Source of the DNA: Ruminococcus sp. | GTDB lineage: Bacteria > Bacillota > Clostridia > Oscillospirales > Ruminococcaceae | Length of the DNA: 33,989 nucleotides | Direction of reading: 5' to 3' | Assembly: GCA_021205185.1 (NCBI GenBank) | Contig: JAJPYB010000011.1 | Location: 1-33,989, forward strand | In this document: piece after piece, positions 8,759 through 17,020 of the stretch | Layout: the number at the start of each line of letters is the position of its first letter | Position numbering within the stretch: the first letter of the stretch is position 1 | Translations under genes and position numbers: made by a program | The notes under the pieces: model-generated | The model's database searches: none | What the model was told of the DNA's origin: nothing | Seen by the model: the letters and a program-made list of their open reading frames with translations, nothing else

Positions 8759-9634
8759 TCACTCGGAATTTCCCTTGATAACGACTCCCGCTACTCTATG
8801 CCCTGCGTTGCAGGCAACAGCAGCACCTACCTGAATATAATCGGTCGGCGGATAGCCTACAGCCTTTTCCATAGCCTTTGCAATATCGTTTTTCAGAGTT
8901 TCATCGCTTCCCCAAATGATAACATAAGGAGTTTTAGGAATCATATCGTCCTTTGCAATTTCCAGAATCGTTGGGATTATAGCCTTTTCTCCTCTTACCT
9001 TTTTGAGAATTGAGGATACTCCGTGTGAAATTTTAAGAATCGGCTTTAAGCCTAAAAGCTCGCCTGCAAACGCCGCAGCAGCAGAAATTCTTCCAGACTT
9101 TTTAGCGTACTTTAAATTGTAGCAGGCAAAAAGAACATAAGCGCTCTTTAACCAGTCGTTTATGAAGGCTATTATCTGCGTTGCCGGGACGCCGCTATTC
9201 GCCTTTATTGCCGCCTGAACTACCGCATAGCCGTAAACGCCCGTGTAATTATCGCTGTCTATAACGTGAATGTTAAGGTCCTTCTCCCGCTCCTTGTACT
9301 TGCTGAAAAAGTCCTTTTTCGCAATAACTGCGTTGTTGTAGGTGGCTGAGCCGTGCGAGGAAATCGTTACGTTTATAATGTCGGTGACTTCCTTGTCCTG
9401 TGCTAACTTCTCGTAGGCTTCAAACCAGTCAAGCGTTGTAACCTGACTTGTAGCAGGTATTCCCTCATATGCGTCCATAACCTTGTAAAACTCAAAGTTA
9501 TCAATATCGACTCTCGGAAGATAGCTCTTATCTCCTACCGCTACCTTAAACGGAACAATCTTAATTCCAAGCTCGTGCTCCTGCTCCTTTGATATATCGC
9601 AAGCAGCGTCGGTTAAAATCACGGTTTTTCCCAT
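8759..9634 (-). CDS. DegV family fatty-acid-binding protein
   Basis: DegV proteins (FakB-like) bind a fatty acid and, with a FakA kinase, feed exogenous fatty acids into phospholipid synthesis; the exact ligand here is not readable. The 291 residues are full length. Visible: N-terminal VILTDAACDIS, IPATSQVTTLDWFEAYEKL (the TSxP-like lipid-headgroup region), ISSHGSATYNNAV (variant of the ISSxLSGTY motif), AKKSGRIS, LKPILKIS, and the C-terminal GAAVACNAGHRVAGVVI. AAAGGAGA overlapping the trmL stop is its ribosome binding site. It is the last gene of the 11-gene run. No FakA gene is in the window. Confidence 0.9.
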   Translation of the reverse strand: MGKTVILTDAACDISKEQEHELGIKIVPFKVAVGDKSYLPRVDIDNFEFYKVMDAYEGIPATSQVTTLDWFEAYEKLAQDKEVTDIINVTISSHGSATYNNAVIAKKDFFSKYKEREKDLNIHVIDSDNYTGVYGYAVVQAAIKANSGVPATQIIAFINDWLKSAYVLFACYNLKYAKKSGRISAAAAFAGELLGLKPILKISHGVSSILKKVRGEKAIIPTILEIAKDDMIPKTPYVIIWGSDETLKNDIAKAMEKAVGYPPTDYIQVGAAVACNAGHRVAGVVIKGNSE

Positions 9635-9646
9635 ATCGAATCTCCT

Positions 9647-10144
9647 TTACCAAGTATATTGCGTGAGCTTTCCCTCTCTTGTAAGATCGGGGAAATCCCA
9701 CTGCCTTAATATTTCATAAGCAGCTATTGCGACGGAATTTGAAAGATTTAAGCTTCTGAGCTCGGGGCGCATCGGAATCCTGACACAGCTTTCTTTATTT
9801 TCATGCAAAAGGCTTTCGGGAAGTCCCTTATCCTCTCTTCCAAAAAGGATAAATGAGTTATCAGGATAGCTTATATTGCTGTAAACATTTGTGCCCTTTG
9901 TAGTAAAGTAATAAAAGCTGCCGCCCTTGTTCCTTTCAAAAAACTCGTCCAGATTATCGTACTCATAAATTTCGAGCTTATCCCAGTAGTCAAGCCCTGC
10001 ACGCTTTAAGTGCTTGTCGCTTATCTGAAAGCCGTAAGGCTTTATGAGGTGAAGCGAAGCACCTGTTACAGCGCAGGTTCTTGAAATATTGCCTGTGTTT
10101 TGCGGTATTTGCGGCTCAACCAGAACTATATTAAGTCTTTTCAT
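9647..10144 (-). CDS. trmL: tRNA (cytidine(34)-2'-O)-methyltransferase (SPOUT)
   Basis: SAM-dependent enzyme of the SPOUT class that 2'-O-methylates the wobble base of tRNA-Leu isoacceptors in the characterised TrmL proteins. The 165 residues match the family. Motifs: NIVLVEPQIPQNTGNISRTC at the N-terminus, FILFGREDKGLPESLL, and RIPMRPELRSLNLSNSVAIA, the SAM-binding knot. It begins 3 bases after the pyrF stop and has no Shine-Dalgarno sequence at normal distance, so translation probably depends on coupling to pyrF. Assignment to TrmL rather than another SPOUT member rests on length and motifs. Confidence 0.95.
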   Translation of the reverse strand: MKRLNIVLVEPQIPQNTGNISRTCAVTGASLHLIKPYGFQISDKHLKRAGLDYWDKLEIYEYDNLDEFFERNKGGSFYYFTTKGTNVYSNISYPDNSFILFGREDKGLPESLLHENKESCVRIPMRPELRSLNLSNSVAIAAYEILRQWDFPDLTREGKLTQYTW

Positions 10145-10147
10145 AGC

Positions 10148-11077
10148 TTAAAGTGAAATCTTCGGAAGGAAGGATAAAATATCCTCCTTCATTCTTATAC
10201 ACTCCCGTCTTGCGGCTCTTGCGTATTCGGTTTCTTCGCATTCTTCCTTCTTGTACGCACACATAACCGCTCTTGAGGAATTTACAACCGCTCCCAGTCC
10301 GTTTACGTCAAACGCTTTTGAAACGCCCTCTGCTCCGCCGCCCTGTGCACCGTAACCGGGAACTAAGAAGAATGTGTTTGGAAGCTTCGCTCTCATTTCA
10401 GCGAGCTGTTCAGGATAGGTAGCGCCTACTACAGCGCCGACTGAGGAATATCCAAGCTTGCCAGGTGCTGTCGCTCCCCACTTTTCACACATATCTCCCA
10501 TTGTTTCGTAAACGGTTTTGTCGCCGATTTTAAGATCCTGAAGCTCGCCGCTTGATTTATTTGAAGTCTTGACGAGAACGAAAATACCCTTGTCCTTTTC
10601 ACGACAAAGCTTTAAAAGCGGCTCAATTCCGTCAGTACCGAGGTAGCCGTTTACAGTTAAAGCGTCCGCTCCGAAGGGAGTTATTTCCTCGTCGTCAACC
10701 ATAACGCTGCCTAAATGCGCAGTAGCATAAGCTTCCATTGTAGCGCCTATATCGTTACGCTTGCCGTCGGTAATGACAAACATTCCCTTTTTCTGTGCGT
10801 AGCTTATAGTTTTTGAAAGCGTTTTAACGCCCTCGTAGCCATACATTTCGTAATATGCCGCCTGAGGCTTGATAGCCGGAACTATATCGCAAATTTCGTC
10901 GATTATTCCCTTGTTAAATTCTAAAATTGCCTTTGAAGCTCCCTTTAAAGTCTTTCCGTACTTTTTAAAAGCCTTCTTCTTTATATACTCAGGAACGTAA
11001 TCAAGCTTAGGGTCAAGTCCTACTACGGTAGGATTCTGGGTCTTAATAATTTTTTCAATCAATCGGTCAAACGACAT
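10148..11077 (-). CDS. pyrF: Orotidine-5'-phosphate decarboxylase (type 2)
   Basis: Last step of UMP synthesis: decarboxylates OMP. The 309-residue length and the motif VITDGKRNDIGATMEAYA (K106, D109 catalytic) mark the longer type 2 family rather than the 230-residue type 1. Also seen: TVVGLDPKLDYVP at 17-29, KPQAAYYEMYG, VNGYLGTDGIEP, and FLVPGYGAQGGG near the phosphate site. AAAGGAGA lies about 10 bases before the ATG. It sits between pyrC and trmL and forms a pyrimidine pair with pyrC, 33 bases apart. Confidence 0.97.
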   Translation of the reverse strand: MSFDRLIEKIIKTQNPTVVGLDPKLDYVPEYIKKKAFKKYGKTLKGASKAILEFNKGIIDEICDIVPAIKPQAAYYEMYGYEGVKTLSKTISYAQKKGMFVITDGKRNDIGATMEAYATAHLGSVMVDDEEITPFGADALTVNGYLGTDGIEPLLKLCREKDKGIFVLVKTSNKSSGELQDLKIGDKTVYETMGDMCEKWGATAPGKLGYSSVGAVVGATYPEQLAEMRAKLPNTFFLVPGYGAQGGGAEGVSKAFDVNGLGAVVNSSRAVMCAYKKEECEETEYARAARRECIRMKEDILSFLPKISL

Positions 11078-11110
11078 ATTTCCATTCTCCTTTGTCAGAA
11101 ATTTATGAAT

Positions 11111-12370
11111 CTAAAGCGAGTAGACAATCTCACCCTTTGAAACGGTCATTACAGCTCTGCCCTTTAAGCGTTTGCCCTTAAACACGCTGTTCTTGCTTTT
11201 TGAATGAAGCTTATCCTTGTCTACCGTCCATTCAAGGTCGGTATCAACTACCGTAAAGTCAGCAGGATAGCCCTCTTCAATTTTAAGCTCGTGGAGTCCT
11301 AAAATTTGCCTGGGGTTTTGGCTCATTATTCTCTGGACGTCTGTAAGGCTTAGCTTTCCTGTATGATAAAGCTTTGTCAGAACTGCTGAAAGCGACGTTT
11401 CAAGTCCGACTACTCCGTTTGGAGCTGTTAAAAAGTCAGCCTTTTCCTCAGCTGTATGCGGAGCGTGGTCGGTTACAATGCAATCAATCGTTCCGTCAAT
11501 TACAGCTTGTTCAATTGCCTTGCGGTCGCTTTCCTCTCGAAGCGGCGGATTCATTCTGTAATCTGCGTCTCGCTTCAAGAGCTTATCGTCCGTAAATGTA
11601 AAGTAGTGCGGCGCCGTTTCGCAGGTTACCCTTACGCCGTCGCGCTTTGCCGCTCTGATAATATTAACAGAGCCTTTGGTAGAAACATGGCAAATGTGAA
11701 TCCTTGCACCACAGCTTGCTGCAAGGGCAATTTCACGAGCGGTAATATAATCCTCGCTCGCTCTGTCCATTCCCTTGACGCCTAAAGCGTGAGATACCTC
11801 TCCCTTGTTTATAATTCCGCCGTTTATGATTTTCAGATCCTCGCAATGGGACGTTACAAGCAAGCCGTTTGAAACGGATTTTTCAAGCGCCTGCCTCATA
11901 AGCTCAGCATTTTCAACAGGTCTGCCGTCGTCGGAAATAGCTTTGATTCCAAGAGCGAGATAATTATCATAATCGGCTAAAGCTTCGCCCTTCATACCCT
12001 TTGTAACGCAGGCGATTGGAATTATATCAATGCCCGTTTCCTTCGCTTTATTTTGAATATAGCGAATGGTTTCCTCGTTATCAACCGCAGGAGTAGTATT
12101 CGGCATACAAGCGACAGCTGTAAAGCCGCCGGCTTTTGCAGCGTCTGCGCCGGTCAGTATGTCCTCCTTATGAGTTTGCCCCGGGTCACGAAAATGAACG
12201 TGCATATCGCAAAGTCCATTTAGCAGATAAAGCCTGCCCTTACAGTCGATAATCTCAGCGTCATCGTCGCTCACGTCCTCTCCGACCGCTTTTATTAAGC
12301 TTCCTTCGGTGAGAATGCTTGTTATTTTGCCGCCGGCAAGTCTTGCATTTTTAAACAGAAGTCTTTTCAA
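11111..12370 (-). CDS. pyrC: Dihydroorotase (class I), TTG start
   Basis: Zinc amidohydrolase that closes carbamoyl-aspartate to dihydroorotate in pyrimidine synthesis. Motifs: LCDMHVHFRDPGQTHKED (H57 and H59 zinc ligands in the 419-residue form), FTAVACMPNTTP, ICHVSTKGS, TCETAPHYF, MNPPLREESDR and IVTDHAPHTAEEK. No ATG is present. The frame permits TTG at 12385, but its upstream spacing is poor. TTG at 12370 has TTGAGGAA about 6 bases upstream and begins 4 bases after the lipoprotein stop, so I choose it. The C-terminus carries the family's LKGRAVMTVSKGEIVY-like ending. Confidence 0.95.
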   Translation of the reverse strand: MKRLLFKNARLAGGKITSILTEGSLIKAVGEDVSDDDAEIIDCKGRLYLLNGLCDMHVHFRDPGQTHKEDILTGADAAKAGGFTAVACMPNTTPAVDNEETIRYIQNKAKETGIDIIPIACVTKGMKGEALADYDNYLALGIKAISDDGRPVENAELMRQALEKSVSNGLLVTSHCEDLKIINGGIINKGEVSHALGVKGMDRASEDYITAREIALAASCGARIHICHVSTKGSVNIIRAAKRDGVRVTCETAPHYFTFTDDKLLKRDADYRMNPPLREESDRKAIEQAVIDGTIDCIVTDHAPHTAEEKADFLTAPNGVVGLETSLSAVLTKLYHTGKLSLTDVQRIMSQNPRQILGLHELKIEEGYPADFTVVDTDLEWTVDKDKLHSKSKNSVFKGKRLKGRAVMTVSKGEIVYSL

Positions 12371-12374
12371 ATTT

Positions 12375-12839
12375 CTATTCCTCAATTCCTAAAATGCCAT
12401 AGGTGATTTCAAGCAAGCCGTCCTCGTCGCTTGCATCTTCAACCGCATTAAGCTCAGAAATAAGCTCACTGCTCTCCATTGAAATTTCGCCCTCGTAAAT
12501 CTCGATATAAGCTAACAAACGCTCGGCAATTTCAACCTTTGCGTTAGTGTTAGACTGAGTCCAGGTTGAATAGGTCAGTCCTTCGACCGCATCAGTATTG
12601 ACGCTTGTTTCCTCAGCTTCTTCGGTTGCTTCTTCTGCTGAGCTGTCGTCGTCTGAGCTTTCGTCTGAATCGGTATCTGCTGAATCGTCCAATAAATCGT
12701 CAGCTGATTCGGTTGTAGTTGTAGTAGTGGTGGTTGTCGTAGTTTCAGCGGTATACTCTTCGTCTACCGGAACGTCCTCGCAAGCGCACATAACCGCCGC
12801 TAACGACAGTGCGCATAAAGCCGCTAAAATTCTTTTCAT
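12375..12839 (-). CDS. Small secreted lipoprotein with Thr tract and acidic linker, function unknown
   Basis: I do not recognise a family. The 154 residues start with a lipoprotein-type signal (MKRILAALCALSLAAVMCAC), with C20 the likely lipidated cysteine (C18 is also possible). There follows a short acidic stretch, eleven consecutive threonines (33-43), then an Asp/Ser/Glu-rich linker to about residue 85, and a C-terminal part (about 86-154) predicted partly helical and acidic. The Thr tract uses all four Thr codons, so it is not a simple DNA repeat. The layout suggests a cell-surface anchor plus a flexible, possibly O-glycosylated, stalk. It lies between ilvD (29-base gap, GGGAGAG ribosome site) and pyrC, whose start is coupled to its stop. 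Confidence 0.85.
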   Translation of the reverse strand: MKRILAALCALSLAAVMCACEDVPVDEEYTAETTTTTTTTTTTESADDLLDDSADTDSDESSDDDSSAEEATEEAEETSVNTDAVEGLTYSTWTQSNTNAKVEIAERLLAYIEIYEGEISMESSELISELNAVEDASDEDGLLEITYGILGIEE

Positions 12840-12868
12840 TTTTTACTCTCCCTTTTTTTGTTTTTTAG

Positions 12869-14533
12869 CTACTTTGTTTCCAGAATAGCTCCTCTGTTTC
12901 CCGACGTTACGAGCGACGCATATCTTGCAAGATAGCCTGTCTTGATCTTTGGCTCTCTCGGCTGCCATTCGAGCGTTCTCTTCTTCATTTCTTCGTCGGA
13001 AATTTTAACCTCAATCTTATTAGCCGGAATATCAATGCTGATAATATCTCCGTCACGTACCATAGCGATAGGGCCGCTGACTGCCGCTTCCGGAGAAATA
13101 TGTCCGATAGCAGCTCCTCTTGTTGCGCCGGAAAATCTTCCGTCGGTAATAAGAGCTACCGTTGAGCCTAATCCCATACCCATAATAGCAGATGTAGGAT
13201 TGAGCATTTCTCTCATTCCTGGGCCGCCCTTCGGGCCTTCGTAACGAATTACAACAACGTCGCCGTCTGTAATCTTTCCGCCTAAGATCGCTTCCATTGC
13301 GTCCTCCTCACAATCAAACACCTTAGCAGGCCCTTCGTGAGCGAGCATCTCAGGTGCTACCGCCGAACGCTTTACTACGCACGAATCAGGAGCAAGGTTA
13401 CCACGAAGCACGGCAATTCCGCCAGTAGTCGAATACGGATTATCTATCAGTCTGATGATTTCTGTATTCATATTCTGGCAGTTTTCAATGTTCTCTGCAA
13501 CAGTCTTGCCTGTGCAGGTCAAGCAATCTGTATTTAAAATATTTTTCTTGTTAAGCTCGTTCATAAGAGCATAAACTCCGCCAGCCTCGTCAAACTCCTC
13601 GATGTAATGTCTTCCGGCTGGAGCTAAATGGCAAAGATTTGGAGTTCTGTCGGAAATCTCGTTTGCAACGTCAAGGTTAATCTCGATTCCACATTCGTGT
13701 GCAATAGCAGGAAGGTGAAGCATTGAATTTGTCGAACAGCCGAGCGCCATATCGCAGGCAAGCGCATTCATAAACGCCTTTTCTGTCATAATATCTCTCG
13801 GACGAATGTCCTTCTTTACAAGCTCCATAATCTGCATACCTGTGTGCTTTGCAAGCTCAATTCTCTGAGAATAAACGGCAGGTATAGTTCCGTTGCCCTT
13901 AAGCGCCATTCCCAAAACCTCTGTTAAGCAGTTCATAGAATTTGCCGTATACATTCCCGAGCATGAACCGCAGGTAGGACAGGTTTTAACCTCGTATTCA
14001 CGAAGCTTGTCCTCGCTGATTTTTCCAGCGTTAAACTCGCCTACTGCTTCTGAAATGCTTGAAAATGACGTCTTTCTTCCGTCAACGTGACCTGCAAGCA
14101 TCGGGCCTCCCGAAACGAAAATTGCAGGAATGTTAAGTCTTGCCGCCGCCATTAAAAGACCCGGTACGTTTTTGTCGCAGTTTGGAACCATTACCAAAGC
14201 GTCGAAGGCGTGCGCCATAGCCATAGCCTCGGTAGAGTCAGCGATAAGGTCACGGGTTACAAGCGAATATTTCATTCCCTGATGTCCCATAGCGATTCCG
14301 TCACAAACGGCGATTGCGGGGAAAACGATTGGAGTTCCGCCAGCCATAGCAACGCCCAGCTTTACAGCTTCAACCACCTTGTCGATATTCATATGTCCCG
14401 GAACAATTTCATTGTAGGATGAAACAATTCCGACAAGCGGACGCTCAACCTCCTCGTTTGTAAGTCCCAGTGCGTGGTAAAGCGCTCTGTGCGGAGCATT
14501 GTTTACTCCCTCTTTAATGTAATTGCTTTTCAT
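12869..14533 (-). CDS. ilvD: Dihydroxy-acid dehydratase
   Basis: Fe-S dehydratase that makes the 2-keto acids for valine, isoleucine and, onward, leucine. The 554 residues match the family. Visible: [14 protein letters not shown] near 38, [14 protein letters not shown] with C77, [12 protein letters not shown] with C119 and the metal-binding D120-K121, [17 protein letters not shown] with C191, NGTIPA, and the C-terminal [18 protein letters not shown]. Three cysteines in these positions fit cluster binding. It starts 3 bases after aroK; its ribosome site AAAGGAGAA is inside the last aroK codons, so the two are coupled. The leu genes are in a different operon to the right. Confidence 0.98.
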   Translation of the reverse strand: MKSNYIKEGVNNAPHRALYHALGLTNEEVERPLVGIVSSYNEIVPGHMNIDKVVEAVKLGVAMAGGTPIVFPAIAVCDGIAMGHQGMKYSLVTRDLIADSTEAMAMAHAFDALVMVPNCDKNVPGLLMAAARLNIPAIFVSGGPMLAGHVDGRKTSFSSISEAVGEFNAGKISEDKLREYEVKTCPTCGSCSGMYTANSMNCLTEVLGMALKGNGTIPAVYSQRIELAKHTGMQIMELVKKDIRPRDIMTEKAFMNALACDMALGCSTNSMLHLPAIAHECGIEINLDVANEISDRTPNLCHLAPAGRHYIEEFDEAGGVYALMNELNKKNILNTDCLTCTGKTVAENIENCQNMNTEIIRLIDNPYSTTGGIAVLRGNLAPDSCVVKRSAVAPEMLAHEGPAKVFDCEEDAMEAILGGKITDGDVVVIRYEGPKGGPGMREMLNPTSAIMGMGLGSTVALITDGRFSGATRGAAIGHISPEAAVSGPIAMVRDGDIISIDIPANKIEVKISDEEMKKRTLEWQPREPKIKTGYLARYASLVTSGNRGAILETK

Positions 14534-14536
14534 TGT

Positions 14537-15064
14537 TCATTCTCCTTTTGTTATTGTATCATATTTTTGAATTATTTCCCTTGCAACAGTTAAAGCTCCA
14601 TGATTCCCGTCAACGGAAATTTGCGAGTTCCGTTTATATATTGGTCTTCGCTTTCGATAAAGCTTATTAAGCTCGTCTTTTGTAGAGCTTTGAGCTATCG
14701 GACGGTTTTTGTCGTCCTTGATTCGCACATAACAGGTATTAAAGCGAACGTCGATATACACAACCACTCCTGTTTTCATAGCAGCTCTTGCGTTTTCGTC
14801 ACGCAAAAGCGCGCCGCCGCCAGTAGCAATAACTCCCGTCTTGTTTCCAAAAGACTTTATAATGTCCGTTTCAAGGCTTCTGAAATAGTCTTCGCCGTTG
14901 TCCTTAAAAATATCAGATATGCTTTTTTGTTCCCGGTTCTCAATATAGTCGTCCATATCGGTAAACTCGCAGCCAAGCTCGCTCGCTAAGCGTTTGCCGA
15001 TTGTTGTTTTTCCTGAACCCATAAAGCCGCAAAGAAATATGGGCTTTGTAATTTTGCTTTTCAT
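14537..15064 (-). CDS. aroK: Shikimate kinase
   Basis: Phosphorylates shikimate with ATP on the way to chorismate. The 175 residues fit the family. Walker A loop GFMGSGKTT at 13-21 (K19), the substrate-binding DMDDYIE near 36, the FR of YFRSLETDII (shikimate contact), the ATGGGALLRDENA loop (Walker B-like GGG), and the lid region DDKNRPIAQ with the conserved Arg-Pro. Its ATG shares one base with the aroE stop (TAATG), so the two are translationally coupled. Confidence 0.97.
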   Translation of the reverse strand: MKSKITKPIFLCGFMGSGKTTIGKRLASELGCEFTDMDDYIENREQKSISDIFKDNGEDYFRSLETDIIKSFGNKTGVIATGGGALLRDENARAAMKTGVVVYIDVRFNTCYVRIKDDKNRPIAQSSTKDELNKLYRKRRPIYKRNSQISVDGNHGALTVAREIIQKYDTITKGE

Positions 15065-15912
15065 TATTTAAAATCCCGCTTTACGATTTCATTCATATCG
15101 TCAATTATGCTGTCAATCTCTTCGTTTGTATACTCGTCGCCGTCCCAGATTTTGTGAGCGGATACTGCCTGCCAGACGAGCATCGCCATTCCGCCGACTG
15201 CCTTTTTGCCCTTCTCCTTTGCCTTTTTGACAAGAAGCGTTTCGCAAGGGTTGTAAACGACGTCAAAAACAGCGTCGCACCTATCAATTACTTCATCTGA
15301 AACAGGACAAGCGTTGCTCTTTGGATACATTCCTACAGGACAAGCGTTTACAATCAGGTCGTAGTGCTTCGAGAGATTTATCTGCGTATTTAATACAATA
15401 CTTATCTTAGCGTCAGACTTTAAAGCCTTTATTTCCTTTTCAACCTGTACTGCCAGCGGCATATCGCTTTCAAGAACCGCAATGTTAAGGCTTGCACCTT
15501 CAAGAGCGGACTCGATCGCTATCATTCTTCCAACTCCGCCGCAGCCGACAAGCAAAACCTCGCCCGAAAGCTTTGCGCCCATAGCGTATACCGTTTGCAA
15601 AAAACCGTCGCAGTCGGTGTTGTAGCCTGTAAGCACTCCGTTTTTATTGTCGACGCAGTTTACAGAATTATAACGCTTTGCCGACTCATCAAGTGAATCT
15701 ATATACTTTATGATTTCCACCTTGTGAGGTATTGTTATATTGTAGCCGCACATTGAATTTAAATAATCAGCCTTCTCTTCAAGCTCGCTTGCCGTAAGCT
15801 CTACTATTTCATACTCAAATTCTCGTCCTCGAAGCTCGAACAGTCGCTTGTGTATCGGCGGCGACATTGTATGCTTTAATGTTTCGCCTAAAATGGCGTA
15901 TTTCCTGCTCAT
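15064..15912 (-). CDS. aroE: Shikimate dehydrogenase
   Basis: Reduces 3-dehydroshikimate to shikimate with NADPH. The 282 residues are normal. Seen: ILGETLKHTMSPPIHK (5-22, substrate-binding), YNITIPHKVEII with catalytic K64, GYNTDCDGF with D100, the Rossmann loop LLVGCGGVGRMIA, NACPVGMYP, DVVYNPCETLL, and GMAMLVWQA near the end. GGAGA lies 8 bases before the ATG. It follows the dCMP deaminase gene by 14 bases and overlaps aroK by one base. Confidence 0.97.
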   Translation of the reverse strand: MSRKYAILGETLKHTMSPPIHKRLFELRGREFEYEIVELTASELEEKADYLNSMCGYNITIPHKVEIIKYIDSLDESAKRYNSVNCVDNKNGVLTGYNTDCDGFLQTVYAMGAKLSGEVLLVGCGGVGRMIAIESALEGASLNIAVLESDMPLAVQVEKEIKALKSDAKISIVLNTQINLSKHYDLIVNACPVGMYPKSNACPVSDEVIDRCDAVFDVVYNPCETLLVKKAKEKGKKAVGGMAMLVWQAVSAHKIWDGDEYTNEEIDSIIDDMNEIVKRDFK

Positions 15913-15926
15913 TTATTTCATCTCCG

Positions 15927-16406
15927 TTAAAGAAAAATTTCCAGCTCCTTGCCGCTTTTTTGAAAGGCTCTGTACTTGACGCCCGTCATTTCAAACATTT
16001 TGATGCTCGCTTTTACTCCGTCAGAATCGGCGTACTTATTGTCAAAGTAAACAACCTCTTTAATTCCGCTTTGAATTATTGCCTTGGCGCATTCGTTGCA
16101 AGGAAAAAGCGTAACGTAAATTCTTGAGCCGTCAAGAGATACCGCCTGCCTGTTTAAAATTGCGTTAAGCTCTGCGTGGCAAACGAACGGATACTTCGTT
16201 TCAAGAGGATTTCCCTCTCTTGCCCACGGCATTTCGTCATCGTCGCAGCCTGTTGGCATTCCGTTATAGCCTACCGAGATAATTTTATTCTCCTGACTTA
16301 CAATACAAGCTCCAACCTGAGTGTTTGAATCCTTGCTTCGCATTGCTGAAAGCATAGCCACGCCCATAAAATATTCATCCCATGAAATATAATCGGTTCT
16401 TTTCAT
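15927..16406 (-). CDS. dCMP deaminase / ComEB-like cytidine deaminase
   Basis: Zinc deaminase converting dCMP to dUMP, the precursor of dTMP; the Bacillus homologue is ComEB. In the 159-residue form the zinc ligands are H77 in the HAELNAI motif (E79 is the proton shuttle) and C103/C106 in PCNECAKAII. Also seen: DSNTQVGACIV and GYNGMPTGCDDD. A GTG start at 16415 is possible, but AGGCGG sits too close to it and about 7 bases before the ATG at 16406, which I choose. It lies 12 bases after the DUF4375-like gene. With pyrC and pyrF it adds a pyrimidine theme to the operon. Confidence 0.94.
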   Translation of the reverse strand: MKRTDYISWDEYFMGVAMLSAMRSKDSNTQVGACIVSQENKIISVGYNGMPTGCDDDEMPWAREGNPLETKYPFVCHAELNAILNRQAVSLDGSRIYVTLFPCNECAKAIIQSGIKEVVYFDNKYADSDGVKASIKMFEMTGVKYRAFQKSGKELEIFL

Positions 16407-16418
16407 TTGTGTCACCGC

Positions 16419-17012
16419 CTAATCGCCAAAGTCGTCCGAATTTCCTCTTATGTAGTTTACTAAAAGTCTGTTTAAGTCCTTCTTCGCTATTATCGTTTCA
16501 AATTCAAAATCAAGGTCGGTAAGAGCGTTGTTGCCGTAATCGTTTAAAAACTCCGAGAAGTAATCCTCGCCGTATTTCTTACAAAGCTTCAAATACTTTT
16601 CCTTGCTCTGCTCGCAAATTTCAGTCAGGTCATATTCGCCGAGCGCTCTAAAGCCGTCGGCGGCAAGGTCGATATAATCGGCATTCAAAGGCGACTCGTA
16701 AAATTTATTAAAGCCATTTAGCTCAAACTCATCAATCAGCTTTTTTATCGAATACACCAATCCGCAGGGTGTTGGCAGACCGTTTAACGTGTCGATTCGA
16801 CTGATACCCTCCTCCTCACCGTCATCCATTTTTCTGTTAATCCAGATGCAGACGGCCTTTACAAGCTCGTCGCTTGAAATTTCATCAATCTGCTCAATGG
16901 TAAGGTATCTGTAATCTATCTCCTCAGCGCCAACATCGACCGACAAGCTTTTCATAAGCCTGTCGAGCTCCTCCTCAGATTCTGTCTTATCCTTTAAGTC
17001 AAAAAGTCCCAT
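16419..17012 (-). CDS. DUF4375/DMP19-like protein, function unknown
   Basis: A 197-residue acidic, soluble protein without signal peptide or membrane segments. The central part (about 75-150), with LVYSIKKLIDEFELNGFNKFYESP and DGFRALGEYDLTEICEQ, resembles the DMP19 C-terminal domain (DUF4375), whose members share a YxxxxxxxEVxNGGFxQFFxN-type core; here NGF is kept. The N-terminal 70 residues (SVDVGAEEIDYRYLTIEQIDEISSDELVKAVCIWINRK) also fit that family's helical start. The ribosome site AGGAGC overlaps the glucokinase stop. It lies between the ROK kinase and dCMP deaminase. The family call is from memory of its pattern and is moderate. Confidence 0.8.
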   Translation of the reverse strand: MGLFDLKDKTESEEELDRLMKSLSVDVGAEEIDYRYLTIEQIDEISSDELVKAVCIWINRKMDDGEEEGISRIDTLNGLPTPCGLVYSIKKLIDEFELNGFNKFYESPLNADYIDLAADGFRALGEYDLTEICEQSKEKYLKLCKKYGEDYFSEFLNDYGNNALTDLDFEFETIIAKKDLNRLLVNYIRGNSDDFGD

Positions 17013-17020
17013 AAAAGCTC

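Noticed and set aside
12708-12745. Thr tract as a sequencing or slippage artefact
   Set aside because: The eleven codons are a mix of ACT, ACG, ACA and ACC, not a simple repeat, and the frame stays open on both sides.
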